Part shown: positions 7,397 to 17,154 of the stretch, piece by piece
Position numbering within the stretch: the first letter of the stretch is position 1
Layout: the number at the start of each line of letters is the position of its first letter
From: Methylobacter tundripaludum
GTDB taxonomy: Bacteria > Pseudomonadota > Gammaproteobacteria > Methylococcales > Methylomonadaceae
Direction of reading: 5' to 3'
Length of the DNA: 39,244 nt
Assembly (NCBI RefSeq): GCF_002934365.1
Contig: NZ_PTIY01000020.1
Coordinates: 1 to 39,244 of the forward strand
Position numbers and translations under genes: made by a program
The notes under the pieces: model-generated
The model's input: only the letters and a program-made list of their open reading frames with translations
Told to the model about the DNA's origin: nothing
Database searches by the model: none

Positions 7397-9385
7397 CTAT
7401 TCTTTTTGTTGCGCCCTCAATAACTCAGTAAACTCATCCGCCGGTACCGGCTTGCTGGTGAAATAACCTTGGTAGGCGTCGCAACCTTTCTCCCGCAAGA
7501 ACGCTAACTGAACATGTGTTTCGACGCCTTCGGCCAGGACTTGAAATCCCAGCGTATGCCCCATTGCAATAATGGTCGCGGTAATTTCCATGTCGTCTTG
7601 AAGATGCGGAATATCGTCGATAAAGCTTTTATCGATTTTCAGCACGTCGACAGGAAAGCGTTTGAGATAGGCCAGAGAAGAATAACCGGTGCCGAAGTCG
7701 TCGATGGCCAGACGAACGCCCTGGCTGCGCAGGTTGTTGAGCACCTCCACCGCTTTATCCTGATTATCCATTAATCCGCTTTCGGTCAATTCCAATTCCA
7801 ACAGCCCTGCGGGAAAACCGGTTTCCGCGAGTATTTTCTCCACCAGCGCGCTTATATCGCAACGGCGGAATTGGTGCGGCGATACGTTGACGGCAAGGGT
7901 TAGCGGCGAAAAGCCGGCTGCCAGCCAGAGCCTGCCTTGCCGACAGGTTTCGCGCAGCACCCATTCGCCAATCGCGATAATCAGTCCGGTTTCCTCGGCA
8001 ATGGGAATAAAGTTAACCGGTGCGATAAGTCCATCGACCGGGCTTTGCCAGCGCACCAGCGCCTCGGCTCCGATAATCCGGTTGCTGGCGATATCGATCT
8101 GCGGCTGGTAAAAAACACGCAATTCCCGTTGTTCAATGGCCTTGCGCAGGCGGTCTTCCAAAGCGATGCGTTTGCGAACGGCAATGGTAAGCTCTTCGGA
8201 GAAATAGGCGAAGCACCCTCGTCCGGCCTGTTTGGCCTCGTACATCGCGGTATCGGCTTGCTCTATCAGCAGTTCGGGATTACTGCCGTGTTGCGGATAC
8301 AGGCTGATGCCGATACTGGCGCCGATCTGTACCTCGTGGTACTGCTCATGGTCGGCTTCATTGCCGCGAGTTAATTGGAACGGCCTGCTTAAATCGGCGA
8401 CTATGTCCTCCGCCACCCGTGCGGCGTCTTCCGGGTGTGCAATATCCTCCAGCAGCACGATAAATTCGTCGCCGCCCAGGCGCGCCACCATGTCCACTTC
8501 GCGCAGCCGGGACTGAATACGCGCCGCGACTTGTTGCAGCAGCTCGTCTCCTGCGGCGTGGCCCAAACTGTCATTAACGGCTTTAAAGCGATCCAGATCG
8601 AGCATTAACAAGGCGAGTTGCTTGCCGCCCCGCCGCTCTACATCTATGCCGTGTTTCAAACGCTCCAGCAGCCAGCGCCGGTTAGGCAGCTGTGTTAAAT
8701 GGTCCTGCGTCGCCAGTTGATTGAGTTCGTCTTGCAGTCTGGCGCTGACCAGGGTAACCAGGATAAGCAGCCGGGCGAGTCCGACAATAAACAGCAGCAT
8801 AAAAAAGAATCTGTCCGGCTGATCCTGGGATTGCAGGAAGCTGCTTACAGGCGTCTGCGTCATCATCAGGGTGATCATGCGGATAAAATGGATGACCGCC
8901 TCGGCGCCGACGAAGAAGATGAGCAGATTGGTTTCCATGATCAGCGCGGAGTTTCGCCGCCGCAGGATGTCGCGCACTACGAACAAGCTTATCAATATGG
9001 TAAATACCGACATGGTGATCTGCCGCGCCGGTATGGACGGCCAAACGGCCATGAATAAGCCGAGCAACGCCGTGGCCGGCAAGACGAACAGGACCGGTAA
9101 TAACCATCCGTGGCAGCGAAGTCCAAAAAAGCGGCGGATGCCGGTCCAAAGGAAAACGCCGCCGGCCAGGATCACTGAGTTTGCGATGACGATGGATAGA
9201 ATGTCGGGAATAATTCCGCGCAGGCAAAGGCCGAGAAACCCGGTAAAGAGCAGCAGACAGGCGAAAAACCAGTGGCGCGGCCCGTCAAGCTTAGGGTGTC
9301 TGCGAATCGTTATCGCAAAAGCAATGGCGAAAACCGCATCGGCGATGAGGTAAGTCATCAGCATTGTTAATATATCAAACTTCAT
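7397..9385 (-). CDS. membrane GGDEF-EAL protein (c-di-GMP synthesis and breakdown)
   Basis: The 662-aa protein has about six to seven hydrophobic helices in residues 1-215, then a GGDEF domain and an EAL domain. The cyclase signature GGDEF is intact at 304-308, with an RxxD inhibitory site (R295-D298) five residues upstream. The phosphodiesterase motifs EAL (441-443), NVSPHQF, ELTES, IDDFGTGYSS and AEGVE are also intact. Both activities are therefore possible, and which dominates cannot be told. The membrane part lacks MHYT or CHASE motifs I recognise, so the signal is unknown. No strong ribosome site precedes the ATG. The gene is monocistronic as far as visible, convergent with the pentapeptide-repeat gene. 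Confidence 0.93.
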   Translation of the reverse strand: MKFDILTMLMTYLIADAVFAIAFAITIRRHPKLDGPRHWFFACLLLFTGFLGLCLRGIIPDILSIVIANSVILAGGVFLWTGIRRFFGLRCHGWLLPVLFVLPATALLGLFMAVWPSIPARQITMSVFTILISLFVVRDILRRRNSALIMETNLLIFFVGAEAVIHFIRMITLMMTQTPVSSFLQSQDQPDRFFFMLLFIVGLARLLILVTLVSARLQDELNQLATQDHLTQLPNRRWLLERLKHGIDVERRGGKQLALLMLDLDRFKAVNDSLGHAAGDELLQQVAARIQSRLREVDMVARLGGDEFIVLLEDIAHPEDAARVAEDIVADLSRPFQLTRGNEADHEQYHEVQIGASIGISLYPQHGSNPELLIEQADTAMYEAKQAGRGCFAYFSEELTIAVRKRIALEDRLRKAIEQRELRVFYQPQIDIASNRIIGAEALVRWQSPVDGLIAPVNFIPIAEETGLIIAIGEWVLRETCRQGRLWLAAGFSPLTLAVNVSPHQFRRCDISALVEKILAETGFPAGLLELELTESGLMDNQDKAVEVLNNLRSQGVRLAIDDFGTGYSSLAYLKRFPVDVLKIDKSFIDDIPHLQDDMEITATIIAMGHTLGFQVLAEGVETHVQLAFLREKGCDAYQGYFTSKPVPADEFTELLRAQQKE

Positions 9386-9575
9386 CGGTCGGGATTATTT
9401 CTCATGCCTGTGTCTTTGTCGATAGGATCGGTTTTGGGTGCGGCTTTGATTTAGGAAAGCGTTGAAGCTCATGGCTGGACAAGGCTCTCTTCAGCTCGGC
9501 CGAAGGCTGCTCGCCAAAGGAATCAATGCGTTATCGTTCGCTCTGGGCCTGTCGAAGGATTCAATCGGCGCTTCC

Positions 9576-11438
9576 CTAAATGCCGGTGCGTAAGCCCAAA
9601 TAAACCGCCGCACCATTAAAATTAAAGTCATAAATTTCCGGGGTACGTTCATCGGTGATGTTTTCGCCGCGTAAATACACATCGGTTTTTTGTGTTATCT
9701 GGTATTTTAGCTGGGCATTGATGCGAGGGGCGCTACGGGCTCTGAGCCTATTGGCTATATCAAACCAATAACCGCTATGAACGGTGAGTTCCAGGCGCAA
9801 CTTTAACGGCTGCAACAATTGTACTTCATTCCAGAAGACGCTTTGGTGTTCGGGCCGGGCCGGCACGAACAATTGGTTAAGCGGATTTTTGGCATGCATA
9901 TAGCTGTAATTTAAACCGCTTTCCCAGTCGCCGGTCCAGCGGTGTTGCGACTGCATTTCCGCTCCCCAGACATTCGCTTCCTGGATATTGCCCGCCTTGG
10001 TTATACCGGTGTTCGGATTCAGCTGCATGGTAATCATTTGCCGGTAATTTTGATAATAACCGCTCACTTTGAGTTCGCTTCCGCGCGCCGGATGCCAACC
10101 CCAGCCGATTTCGCCGCCGGCGTTATGTTCCCCCTGCAAGGCTGCGTTGCCGAATACCGGGTGCATTAATTCGCTGACGCCGGGTTGGCGATAGCCGGTG
10201 CCGCCGTTGGCCCAGATGTTCATGTTTTGCGGCAATGACCGGTTCGCGCCCAGCGAGAATACCTGATGATCGCCATAAGTGTCGGCCTGATCGAAACGCG
10301 CATCGGCGCTCCATTGCCAATCGCCGAGAACCAATTCTCCGCGCACATTGGGGCTGGTCACTGTTTGCGAAGCCGGCAAGCCCTGCGCCTGCTGCTGTTG
10401 GCTGTTAACCCCCCAGACCAGCAAGGCCTGGTCCTGATTGTCCTCGCTCAGCGCCAAGCGATGGGTGTTTTTCCAATCCAGCATGAATAATTGGCTGGTG
10501 AGTGAAAACGGCCGGATCGAGGTGGTTTCCATTTTTTGCCGGTCTTGAGTAAAACCGAATTGCAGCGAACTGTTCCAATGCGACGCCAAATCGTATTGGC
10601 CGTGCAGCTGCGCCACCCAGGTTTCATCCGACAATCTGCCGCGCCTGTCGTCCACCCAGCGTGTTGTGCGGCTGGGCAATATCAAGCCGGGACCGTCGAT
10701 GTCTTCATGGGTGCTCACAAAATAGAATGAGGCATCCAGACCGCCCCGGCTGAATTCTTTAAACCAATTGCCCGAGGCGTGGGTCATGCCGAAGTTATCG
10801 CGCTCTGTACCGTTTTGCGCCTGACTGACGCCGTTGAAAACATCGCTGCGCCCGGCCACCGCCGAGAAATCGCCCGCCTGGGTCGTCAGGCCGCTACCGG
10901 CAGTGCTGCGCACAGTGTCGTAACCGCCCCCTTCGACATGCAAAAAATTGTCCTTTGCCTGCATATGCCGGGTTTTCAAATGAATGGCTCCTCCGAGGGT
11001 GCGGCTGCCGTGCCGTTCGCCGCCAGAACCCCGCGTTACCGTTACCCGGTCTAAAGCATCCGGCGCATAGTGGCTCAATGAGTAAAACCCGGCAAAATTA
11101 GCGAACAAGGGAACGCCATCCAACGTGACCAGTCCTTGTCCGCCGCTGGCGCCGCGTAAACTGATGCCGGTCGGCATCTGTCCGCTACCCTGGTTGAGCG
11201 TTAAGCCGCCCTGGCTTCGTAACACGCCGTTCAGGTTGGACACCCCTGTGGCCTGTAATGCGTCCCGGTTTAACTGATTCAGCATGCGCGGCGGCTCAAT
11301 TAATTCAGGATAAACAGTGTCATCGTAAACCGTCATAGGCGTTAACGATGCCTTGTCATTGGCTTTACCGGCTATTGCGATGGTCGATAGGCACAGTAAC
11401 AGACCGCTCAGCGCCAGGGAGATATTTGTTGAATACAT
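9576..11438 (-). CDS. TonB-dependent outer-membrane receptor
   Basis: The protein (620 aa) has a signal peptide ending near AIAGKA and a likely TonB box around LTPMTVYDD (residues 32-40). A plug domain with LRGASGGQGLVTLDGVPL and RVTVTRGSGG signatures follows, then a beta barrel rich in alternating aromatic residues. Size resembles the BtuB-like class, smaller than typical siderophore receptors. It imports an unidentified ligand across the outer membrane using TonB energy. A GGAAGAAG ribosome site precedes the ATG. It lies 24 bp downstream of a gene for a secreted protein of unknown function, so the two are probably co-transcribed and may handle the same ligand. No cobalamin riboswitch or iron box was recognised upstream. 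Confidence 0.9.
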   Translation of the reverse strand: MYSTNISLALSGLLLCLSTIAIAGKANDKASLTPMTVYDDTVYPELIEPPRMLNQLNRDALQATGVSNLNGVLRSQGGLTLNQGSGQMPTGISLRGASGGQGLVTLDGVPLFANFAGFYSLSHYAPDALDRVTVTRGSGGERHGSRTLGGAIHLKTRHMQAKDNFLHVEGGGYDTVRSTAGSGLTTQAGDFSAVAGRSDVFNGVSQAQNGTERDNFGMTHASGNWFKEFSRGGLDASFYFVSTHEDIDGPGLILPSRTTRWVDDRRGRLSDETWVAQLHGQYDLASHWNSSLQFGFTQDRQKMETTSIRPFSLTSQLFMLDWKNTHRLALSEDNQDQALLVWGVNSQQQQAQGLPASQTVTSPNVRGELVLGDWQWSADARFDQADTYGDHQVFSLGANRSLPQNMNIWANGGTGYRQPGVSELMHPVFGNAALQGEHNAGGEIGWGWHPARGSELKVSGYYQNYRQMITMQLNPNTGITKAGNIQEANVWGAEMQSQHRWTGDWESGLNYSYMHAKNPLNQLFVPARPEHQSVFWNEVQLLQPLKLRLELTVHSGYWFDIANRLRARSAPRINAQLKYQITQKTDVYLRGENITDERTPEIYDFNFNGAAVYLGLRTGI

Positions 11439-11462
11439 GTGCTTCTTCCGGCAATGAGCGGA

Positions 11463-12575
11463 TTAAGACGCTTGCCGGGCGCGGGTCTGCTGTTGCTTGC
11501 CGGCTATCAGAATGCGCGCCAGCCTGCGCAGTCCGTCGGATGAAATATCCAGGCCAAACGGTGCAGCCAGTCTTTCAAGTTCGTAAATCGCGTCGGTCGC
11601 CGCTATAAAGGTGATATAGCGCAAGCCCTGAGTACCCGGCAATTCGTTGGCGATGGTTTTTAAGGTCGGCGCCAGGCGTCCCCAAGTGTCGGTAAAAAAC
11701 ACCCTAACCGGGTCGGCGGCGTCCGCATCGTGCTCTTCTAAGCCTGCCTGAAAGGCTGTACGCGAATTCATCAGGATTTCCGTCAGGGTTTCGCGCAGTT
11801 CCGGCGACTTTGTATCATGGGCGGCCTGTTCAATGGCTGAGCTCAAAAACGACTCCCATTCCCGCCAAGCGGATTGCCATTGTTTTTGTTCGGCCTCGCT
11901 AAAGGCGGGGGCAGGCTGGATAACCGTCTTTTTGGCGGGAGCATTAAACTCGAGCTTAATGCCGATGCCGTCATCGCCGGCAGCGATGTTGTTGAATTTA
12001 AGCGACTTGAGTATTGTTTTAACTTCAGCCGCATTATCCTTGGGTAAAAAATGCGTCAGCGTTTGTTCGATATGGCTGCGGGATTCGTTTAAATCGATTT
12101 TTACTGCGGCAAGCCGGGGTTCGGCAAAGCGATTGATCAAGTCCTGGAGCTTGCCGATCGTCAGGTGGCGGCCTTCATGGTCATAGGCTGTCGCACTGGC
12201 GACCGGAAAGCTCAGCACGGAATGGCCTGAATCCAGCGTGGGCTGTTGCAACGTTTCCAATATCCCGGCCCATTCCAGAACGGTCAGGCATTGTCCGCCC
12301 AAGCCGGTTCCGAATCGGGCCTGGACCTCGTTTAACAGCCGGATTTGGCCGTTTTTGCCGCCAACCTCAGGATTGGAAAGCCTTAAATAGCTGCATCCCT
12401 GGCGGTCATTCCACAGCTCGGCGGCATTGTTTTTACCGGTATACAGTTGTGAGACCAGAACTTTTTTAATAAGGCTGTAATCAATTTGCAACGGAATACT
12501 GAGTTGATCGGCAGCGCTGTTTTTTGCGCACAGCAGCGATAGCCCGAATATGGTCACCATGAAACGCTTATACAT
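11463..12575 (-). CDS. secreted protein of unknown function, partner of TonB receptor
   Basis: I do not recognise this 370-aa protein. It begins with a signal peptide (MYKRFMVTIFGLSLLCAKNSAA, cleavage near SAA). There are only two cysteines in the mature part (in RQGCSYL and GGQCLTV), close enough for one disulfide in the N-terminal third. The sequence is otherwise helical and charged, with a Lys/Pro linker around KKTVIQPAPAFSEAEQ separating an N-terminal domain (~25-215) from a helical C-terminal domain (~225-370). A clear AGGAGAAA ribosome site precedes the ATG. It is 24 bp upstream of the TonB receptor gene, so a periplasmic or surface role in uptake of the same ligand is plausible but unproven. 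Confidence 0.8.
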   Translation of the reverse strand: MYKRFMVTIFGLSLLCAKNSAADQLSIPLQIDYSLIKKVLVSQLYTGKNNAAELWNDRQGCSYLRLSNPEVGGKNGQIRLLNEVQARFGTGLGGQCLTVLEWAGILETLQQPTLDSGHSVLSFPVASATAYDHEGRHLTIGKLQDLINRFAEPRLAAVKIDLNESRSHIEQTLTHFLPKDNAAEVKTILKSLKFNNIAAGDDGIGIKLEFNAPAKKTVIQPAPAFSEAEQKQWQSAWREWESFLSSAIEQAAHDTKSPELRETLTEILMNSRTAFQAGLEEHDADAADPVRVFFTDTWGRLAPTLKTIANELPGTQGLRYITFIAATDAIYELERLAAPFGLDISSDGLRRLARILIAGKQQQTRARQAS

Positions 12576-12626
12576 GAATTTTCTCCTGTAGAACGGGGTT
12601 ATAGTACGGCAATAATTACTGCGAAT

Positions 12627-14510
12627 CTATTTTCCTCCAACAATCGCCTGCGGAATAACAACCGCCGTCACTATAGGGGCGGCCTGTTTCTCGGGAGTGT
12701 ATTTGGGGAGGGTAAATTGACGGCCTATGAATAAATCATTACTGACGGTCGATACATCCTCCAGCCAGCGGGAGGATAACTGGCAGGTTTCCGAATAAGG
12801 CGGTTCTTTGCACATGTCAACGGCGCCGTCCGCCAGTATATTAAAATGCAGGCCCGGCAAGGGACGTACTCGCATGTTCGGCAAAGGCGCGGTGTAGTCC
12901 ATGATGCTCGGTTCATTGAAGTTGAGCAGGTCGAGCAGCAGCTTGGGTACTTGATAAAGCGGCAGGTTGCCGATTTTAAGCGGCCCGCGTTTGCCGTCGA
13001 TAATCAACATCGGCGTGCTGACGTAGGCTTTGAACATAGCCGGCGTAAAATCGCTGCGATTGGACGCCAGCACGCCCGATTCGGCATAGCCTGCAAAATT
13101 TTCGCCCAAGAACGGCAGGTGGTCGCCGAACACCACGATAATGCCTTCCGGGTCGCGTTTGCGCATTTCATTGATAAACCCCATCAACTCCCGCGACTTG
13201 TAATAAACCGTGTTGGCGTAAGCCGGTACTTCCTCGATTTCGGACGATGAGCCGATTTTATTAGGCCGGCTTTCGCTCAACGGATAATTCCAGTGTCCGA
13301 AATAGGTCACGATATAATCCAGCGTCGGTTGTCCCGCGTCGATCGACCCGGATATTTTTTCCAGCACTTGCCGGTATAAAGTGCTGTCGGACATGAATTC
13401 CTGATTCATGTCATCCTGGACAAAATCCTCCAGCGACCAGTAGGTTTGGAAACCGATACGTTTGTAAGCATTAACACGGTTCCAGAATACCGGCACATTC
13501 GGATGCGAGGCGATGGTGCGATAGCCTTTGTCGGCAAGGATATGCGGCAAACAGGGTACGTCGTTAAGCAGTTGGCGCTCGAACTTGACCGAGTCTTTGA
13601 CCACCGGAAACCCGCATAGCACCTCAAATTCGGAATTGGCGGTAAAGCCGCCGAACACAGGGGCCAGCGCATGCGAGTATTCTGCGCTCTTCCACAGCTC
13701 ACGAAACTCGGGTGAAAGAGGGGCTTGTTTGAACTTTGCTTTCTTCAGCGCACTGGGGTCCCAGAAAGACTCCAGTAATACGATATGGACATTGCGTGGC
13801 GTAAATACTTTGGCGACGGGTTCTTTTTGGGCGGCTTCGGGAGACGGCTGAAGTAGCGCAGTCGTCTGAAAGCTCATGCGCCCTGCGGCCAGTAATTTAT
13901 CGGCGGCTTCCTGAGCCGTATCGCCATCGGGAATGACCTCGGCTGCCGCGAAATAACGCGCGCTTTCCAATAGCGAATACAGTGTTGCGCCTCGCCACAC
14001 ATAATTGGAACGTTGATCCCATACCGAGTTGCCGAAGTAGCCGTCCATAGGTTCGAGTAGGGATGAGGGTTGGTAAACCACGGTGATGCCGAGCAACATG
14101 ACAGCCAGGCTAGCCAGATAAGCGCTCCAATGACGCATCGAAAAATTGAACAATATCAGGCTTGCAATGGCGGCCAACGGTATGGCGGCGGCAAAGAACC
14201 GCCAGCCGTCGAGTATTAACAGCAGCGATTGCAGCGCAAAAATATCGTCCGGCATAATCGGCCCGCCGAAAAACGATATTTTTACCGCGTTACCGACATA
14301 CAACAGGCCCATTAGCAGGGCGTGAATCACCAGAAAAATCCAGACGCGACGCGATAAGGCGTAGAGCACGTAAGCGACAAGCAGTTGCAGCAGATAATCG
14401 TAAGGTATCGACGGTGCTAATATCTGGACATCGAATTTGAAAGTGCTGATCAGGTAATACAATATATAAAAGAACGTTGTGGAAAACAGCGGTAATAACT
14501 TGGGTTGCAT
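12627..14510 (-). CDS. LTA synthase/MdoB-like membrane sulfatase-fold transferase
   Basis: The 627-aa protein has five transmembrane helices in residues ~1-150 followed by a large periplasmic sulfatase-fold domain. Catalytic features are visible: a metal-ligand Glu in LLESFWDP (E247), the nucleophilic Thr in GGFTANSEFE (T290), and the metal-binding VVFGDHLPF near the end of the domain. Family members transfer glycerol phosphate (LtaS, MdoB) or phosphoethanolamine to glycans and lipids. In a gram-negative the target could be osmoregulated glucans or a surface polysaccharide; the donor and acceptor cannot be assigned from sequence. It is followed at 51 bp by the secreted-protein/TonB-receptor pair, which could be read through. 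Confidence 0.85.
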   Translation of the reverse strand: MQPKLLPLFSTTFFYILYYLISTFKFDVQILAPSIPYDYLLQLLVAYVLYALSRRVWIFLVIHALLMGLLYVGNAVKISFFGGPIMPDDIFALQSLLLILDGWRFFAAAIPLAAIASLILFNFSMRHWSAYLASLAVMLLGITVVYQPSSLLEPMDGYFGNSVWDQRSNYVWRGATLYSLLESARYFAAAEVIPDGDTAQEAADKLLAAGRMSFQTTALLQPSPEAAQKEPVAKVFTPRNVHIVLLESFWDPSALKKAKFKQAPLSPEFRELWKSAEYSHALAPVFGGFTANSEFEVLCGFPVVKDSVKFERQLLNDVPCLPHILADKGYRTIASHPNVPVFWNRVNAYKRIGFQTYWSLEDFVQDDMNQEFMSDSTLYRQVLEKISGSIDAGQPTLDYIVTYFGHWNYPLSESRPNKIGSSSEIEEVPAYANTVYYKSRELMGFINEMRKRDPEGIIVVFGDHLPFLGENFAGYAESGVLASNRSDFTPAMFKAYVSTPMLIIDGKRGPLKIGNLPLYQVPKLLLDLLNFNEPSIMDYTAPLPNMRVRPLPGLHFNILADGAVDMCKEPPYSETCQLSSRWLEDVSTVSNDLFIGRQFTLPKYTPEKQAAPIVTAVVIPQAIVGGK

Positions 14511-14660
14511 AAGGTTGATGGGGAACTGTTTTGGATAAATAGTGGATTGATTTTACCATAGAACATATCCCGTCTCTCTGGAGGCCTGCGCTTTGAATCT
14601 TGCGCCTCGCGCTTCATCCGTCATAGAATGCCCACTTTTTATATTATTGAGGGGCGCGCA

Positions 14661-15212
14661 ATGTCAGATACAATTTGGTTCAGAACCGGCGAAGCAACGG
14701 TATTTTCCAGCGACGGTCAAGGTACGGACGCCATGCCCGAAATATTGATAGGTAGCGTTAAAGGGCCTGCCGGCAATGCGTTTGCCAACCTGATGGGGCA
14801 AACCGCGGGCCATACCCGGATGTTCGCCATTCGAGCCTGCAATCAGCAAGTGAAGCCCGCGACAATCATAGTCCCGAAAGTCACGATCAAATCCACCGAA
14901 TACGTCAACTTGTTCGGCGGTCCGGTGCAGTCTGCGGTCGCGGATGCGGTCCTGGACAGCGTTATCGACGGTGTTATTCCTGCCGATCAGGCCAATGATC
15001 TGTGTATTATTGCGATGCTGTGGATCGCTCCCGAATGCGCGACCAATCCCGATCTGGACCGTAAGGATTTATATCGCACCAACTATGAAGCGATGAAGCT
15101 GGCTATTTCCCGTGCGATGACTAATTCGCCCAGCGTTGACGAGTTAATCGCCAACCGGCACAAAATCGTCCACGAAATGTACGATCCTGAAACCGGCGAG
15201 TCTCAGTGGTAA
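14661..15212 (+). CDS. formaldehyde-activating enzyme (Fae) paralogue lacking catalytic His
   Basis: Fae condenses formaldehyde with tetrahydromethanopterin in methylotrophs. This 183-aa protein keeps the family framework: TGEATV near the start, GPAGNAF, KPATIIVPKVTIKS, LFGGPVQSAVADAV, a DGVIPADQANDL segment, and NYEAMKLAISRA. The conserved active-site histidine (AHIDL in characterised enzymes) aligns with M25 in AMPEIL, and the later conserved FIHW region reads WIAPE. It may therefore lack normal formaldehyde-activating activity and act in C1 sensing, binding or another reaction; that is inference. The start at 14661 follows a GAGGGG ribosome site; an in-frame ATG eleven codons upstream has none. 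It stands alone, and its presence supports a methylotroph or methanotroph host. Confidence 0.87.
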   Translation: MSDTIWFRTGEATVFSSDGQGTDAMPEILIGSVKGPAGNAFANLMGQTAGHTRMFAIRACNQQVKPATIIVPKVTIKSTEYVNLFGGPVQSAVADAVLDSVIDGVIPADQANDLCIIAMLWIAPECATNPDLDRKDLYRTNYEAMKLAISRAMTNSPSVDELIANRHKIVHEMYDPETGESQW

Positions 15213-15347
15213 AATAAGCCGAGCAAGCCAAACCGGGCGGGCAAAATACCGTTCTGTTTGGCGTCATTGATCTTTTGATAGCGCTTCCACTAGGCTGCCC
15301 CATCAAAACTCTATAAAATTCACGATTTTTTGTACAAAATCTTTACC

Positions 15348-15860
15348 ATGCGTTTATTAATCAAATATCTTGGGCTCTGCTGGTTCATAAATAACCCAGC
15401 CGACTTGGTTCCGACCAAGTCGTTTATGTGGAAAACGGTCGCGTTTTATCTTATTTCCGGCATGATTGTTGAGGGTCTGATTTCCGATCCTGCCGACGGT
15501 ACGCTGGAAGTCTTGTTACGAACAATCATGGCCTTTTCGTCGGTTGCCACGTTGTTGTTCGTCACTAAAAAATGGCAATATTTTAATCAACTGTTTACGG
15601 CTATTTTTGTCTGCGAAAACTTTATTATGACGCTGGCCACTGTCACCGAGGGCCTGTATTTTTGGATGGTCATGAGCCATTACGAACGCGCGGAAGAACT
15701 ATCAATCGGTATAGGCGTATTGCTGGTGGGGTGGTATTTAGCGATAGTCAGTTATATTCTGCGGCAGTTTTTTTTCTATAAAACCGGCGTCAGCGTTATT
15801 TTAGCGTTTAGTTACTTTGTGTTGACTTACGGCATTCCGATGCTGTTCATGGATATATAA
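15348..15860 (+). CDS. small integral membrane protein, unknown function
   Basis: I do not recognise this 170-aa protein. It has four to five hydrophobic helices (around residues 28-45, 55-72, 85-110, 118-140 and 148-168), short loops and no soluble domain. The N-terminal stretch LLIKYLGLCWFINNPADLVPT is a short amphipathic lead. The ATG at 15348 is preferred over a TTG six codons upstream; neither has a convincing ribosome site. It is convergent with the coiled-coil pair and 135 bp downstream of the Fae-like gene. No catalytic motif is visible. Confidence 0.68.
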   Translation: MRLLIKYLGLCWFINNPADLVPTKSFMWKTVAFYLISGMIVEGLISDPADGTLEVLLRTIMAFSSVATLLFVTKKWQYFNQLFTAIFVCENFIMTLATVTEGLYFWMVMSHYERAEELSIGIGVLLVGWYLAIVSYILRQFFFYKTGVSVILAFSYFVLTYGIPMLFMDI

Positions 15861-15987
15861 AATCCAGCATCGCAGGATGGGCGGGGCGCAGTGCAATCCC
15901 TTAAATAGGATTCGGTTGTACAGGCTTTGCCCGGCAATGGCTCAGGCGTCATGCAGCCGTAGCGCTTCCGCACAAGCGGCTTGATCT

Positions 15988-17154
15988 TTACCCCGAGCTC
16001 TGTTGCTTTTTCGCGTTTTTTATCGCCAATTGCAGTTCCAGGCGTTGTTTTTCAAGTTCCAGTAATTCGATTTCTCCGCGCAGGTAAATATCGGATTCCT
16101 GTCTGCTGTTATAACTTTCTTTTTGCATTTCCAGGCGCCGCTGCCGGCTTTTGAGATCGGCCTCAAATTCCAGTTGCTTTTGGCGTTGCTCGAAGTCTAG
16201 TTGTTTGGCTTGGTGCGCCAATGATTCCGTTTGGATTGCTTGTTCTGCGGCTCTCAGGCGGGCTTCGCGCTTTTGCTGTTCCTGCAGCTCCGCTTCGAGG
16301 GCGATTTCCTTTAAGCTGTTATCGTGCCGGATTTTTTCGGCATGGAGCCGCTTTTCAATCTCAAATTGTTCCAGCAGCTGTTTTTCTTTTTCCTCGAGCA
16401 ACAACTTTTTATTGGCGGCTTCCTGGGCTTGTTTTAACCGTTCCATTTCGGCGTCGCGGTTTAATTGCTCAAGTTGTTTTTGCTTGTGTTCGATTTTTTG
16501 GTTTTCAAGGTCTTGTTCCTGACGGAATAATTCCTCTCTTTTTGCTTCGTTGAACTCAAAACTTTTTTTAAGCACGCATAAATAAACGCTTTCCTGGGCC
16601 AGTTGCACGTCGGGGAATTCTTCAAATGAAGGCTTTAATGTACATAATGTTTGGGACTGGATATTTTGTAATATCAGCATTTCACTGACAGCCAAAGCAA
16701 TTTTCTTTTCAATATCGCTTACGCCTTTTTGCACCCACGCGCCATCCGATAAATTAAGCAGCTCTTTATCGACCAGGTTGATCAGTAAATCTTTATAGGT
16801 GGTTTTTATATGCTTGTTAATGTCGGACAAAATGTCCATGTTGCTGAGCGCATATTTCAATGTGGCCTGGAACCGGATGTCCAACGTTACATCGATTGTG
16901 CAAAAACCGTCATATAGCTTGATTTGTCGGGTTATGAGCCAGTTTTCAACCGGTAATGGATAAACCTGGTGGTAAAAGCGTTTTACAAACCCTTCGGGGC
17001 GTAAAAATAATTTTCCGTAAGGGCCGATTTTGGTACGGACAAGCTGGCGGTCTGGGTCAAAAATAGCCTCCCAGACTTCTGGCGTAGCGGCATCGTCGCT
17101 TGCCAAGGCGCCTTCAATAAACCATTTGTCGATTTCAGTTCTGGAGCTATTCAT
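15988..17154 (-). CDS. SPFH-like soluble protein with long coiled coil
   Basis: The 388-aa protein has no signal peptide or membrane helix. Residues ~20-200 look like an SPFH/band-7 style alpha-beta domain: a beta-rich stretch around YDGFCTIDVTLDIRFQATL followed by helices and a GVSDIEKKIALAVSEML segment. This fold call is inferred from pattern only. Residues ~205-385 are a highly charged coiled coil rich in Glu, Gln, Lys and Ala, as in flotillins. The start ATG (17152-17154) overlaps the stop of the upstream gene by 8 bp, so translation is probably coupled. The longer reading from a TTG at 17175 is less likely. Partner of the membrane coiled-coil protein; joint function unknown. Confidence 0.75.
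   Translation of the reverse strand: MNSSRTEIDKWFIEGALASDDAATPEVWEAIFDPDRQLVRTKIGPYGKLFLRPEGFVKRFYHQVYPLPVENWLITRQIKLYDGFCTIDVTLDIRFQATLKYALSNMDILSDINKHIKTTYKDLLINLVDKELLNLSDGAWVQKGVSDIEKKIALAVSEMLILQNIQSQTLCTLKPSFEEFPDVQLAQESVYLCVLKKSFEFNEAKREELFRQEQDLENQKIEHKQKQLEQLNRDAEMERLKQAQEAANKKLLLEEKEKQLLEQFEIEKRLHAEKIRHDNSLKEIALEAELQEQQKREARLRAAEQAIQTESLAHQAKQLDFEQRQKQLEFEADLKSRQRRLEMQKESYNSRQESDIYLRGEIELLELEKQRLELQLAIKNAKKQQSSG

Noticed and set aside
9386-9575. Possible gene or RNA between the GGDEF-EAL and TonB receptor genes
   Set aside because: Only GCCTGTCGAAGG-type dispersed repeat fragments are seen; no start, ribosome site or conserved frame.
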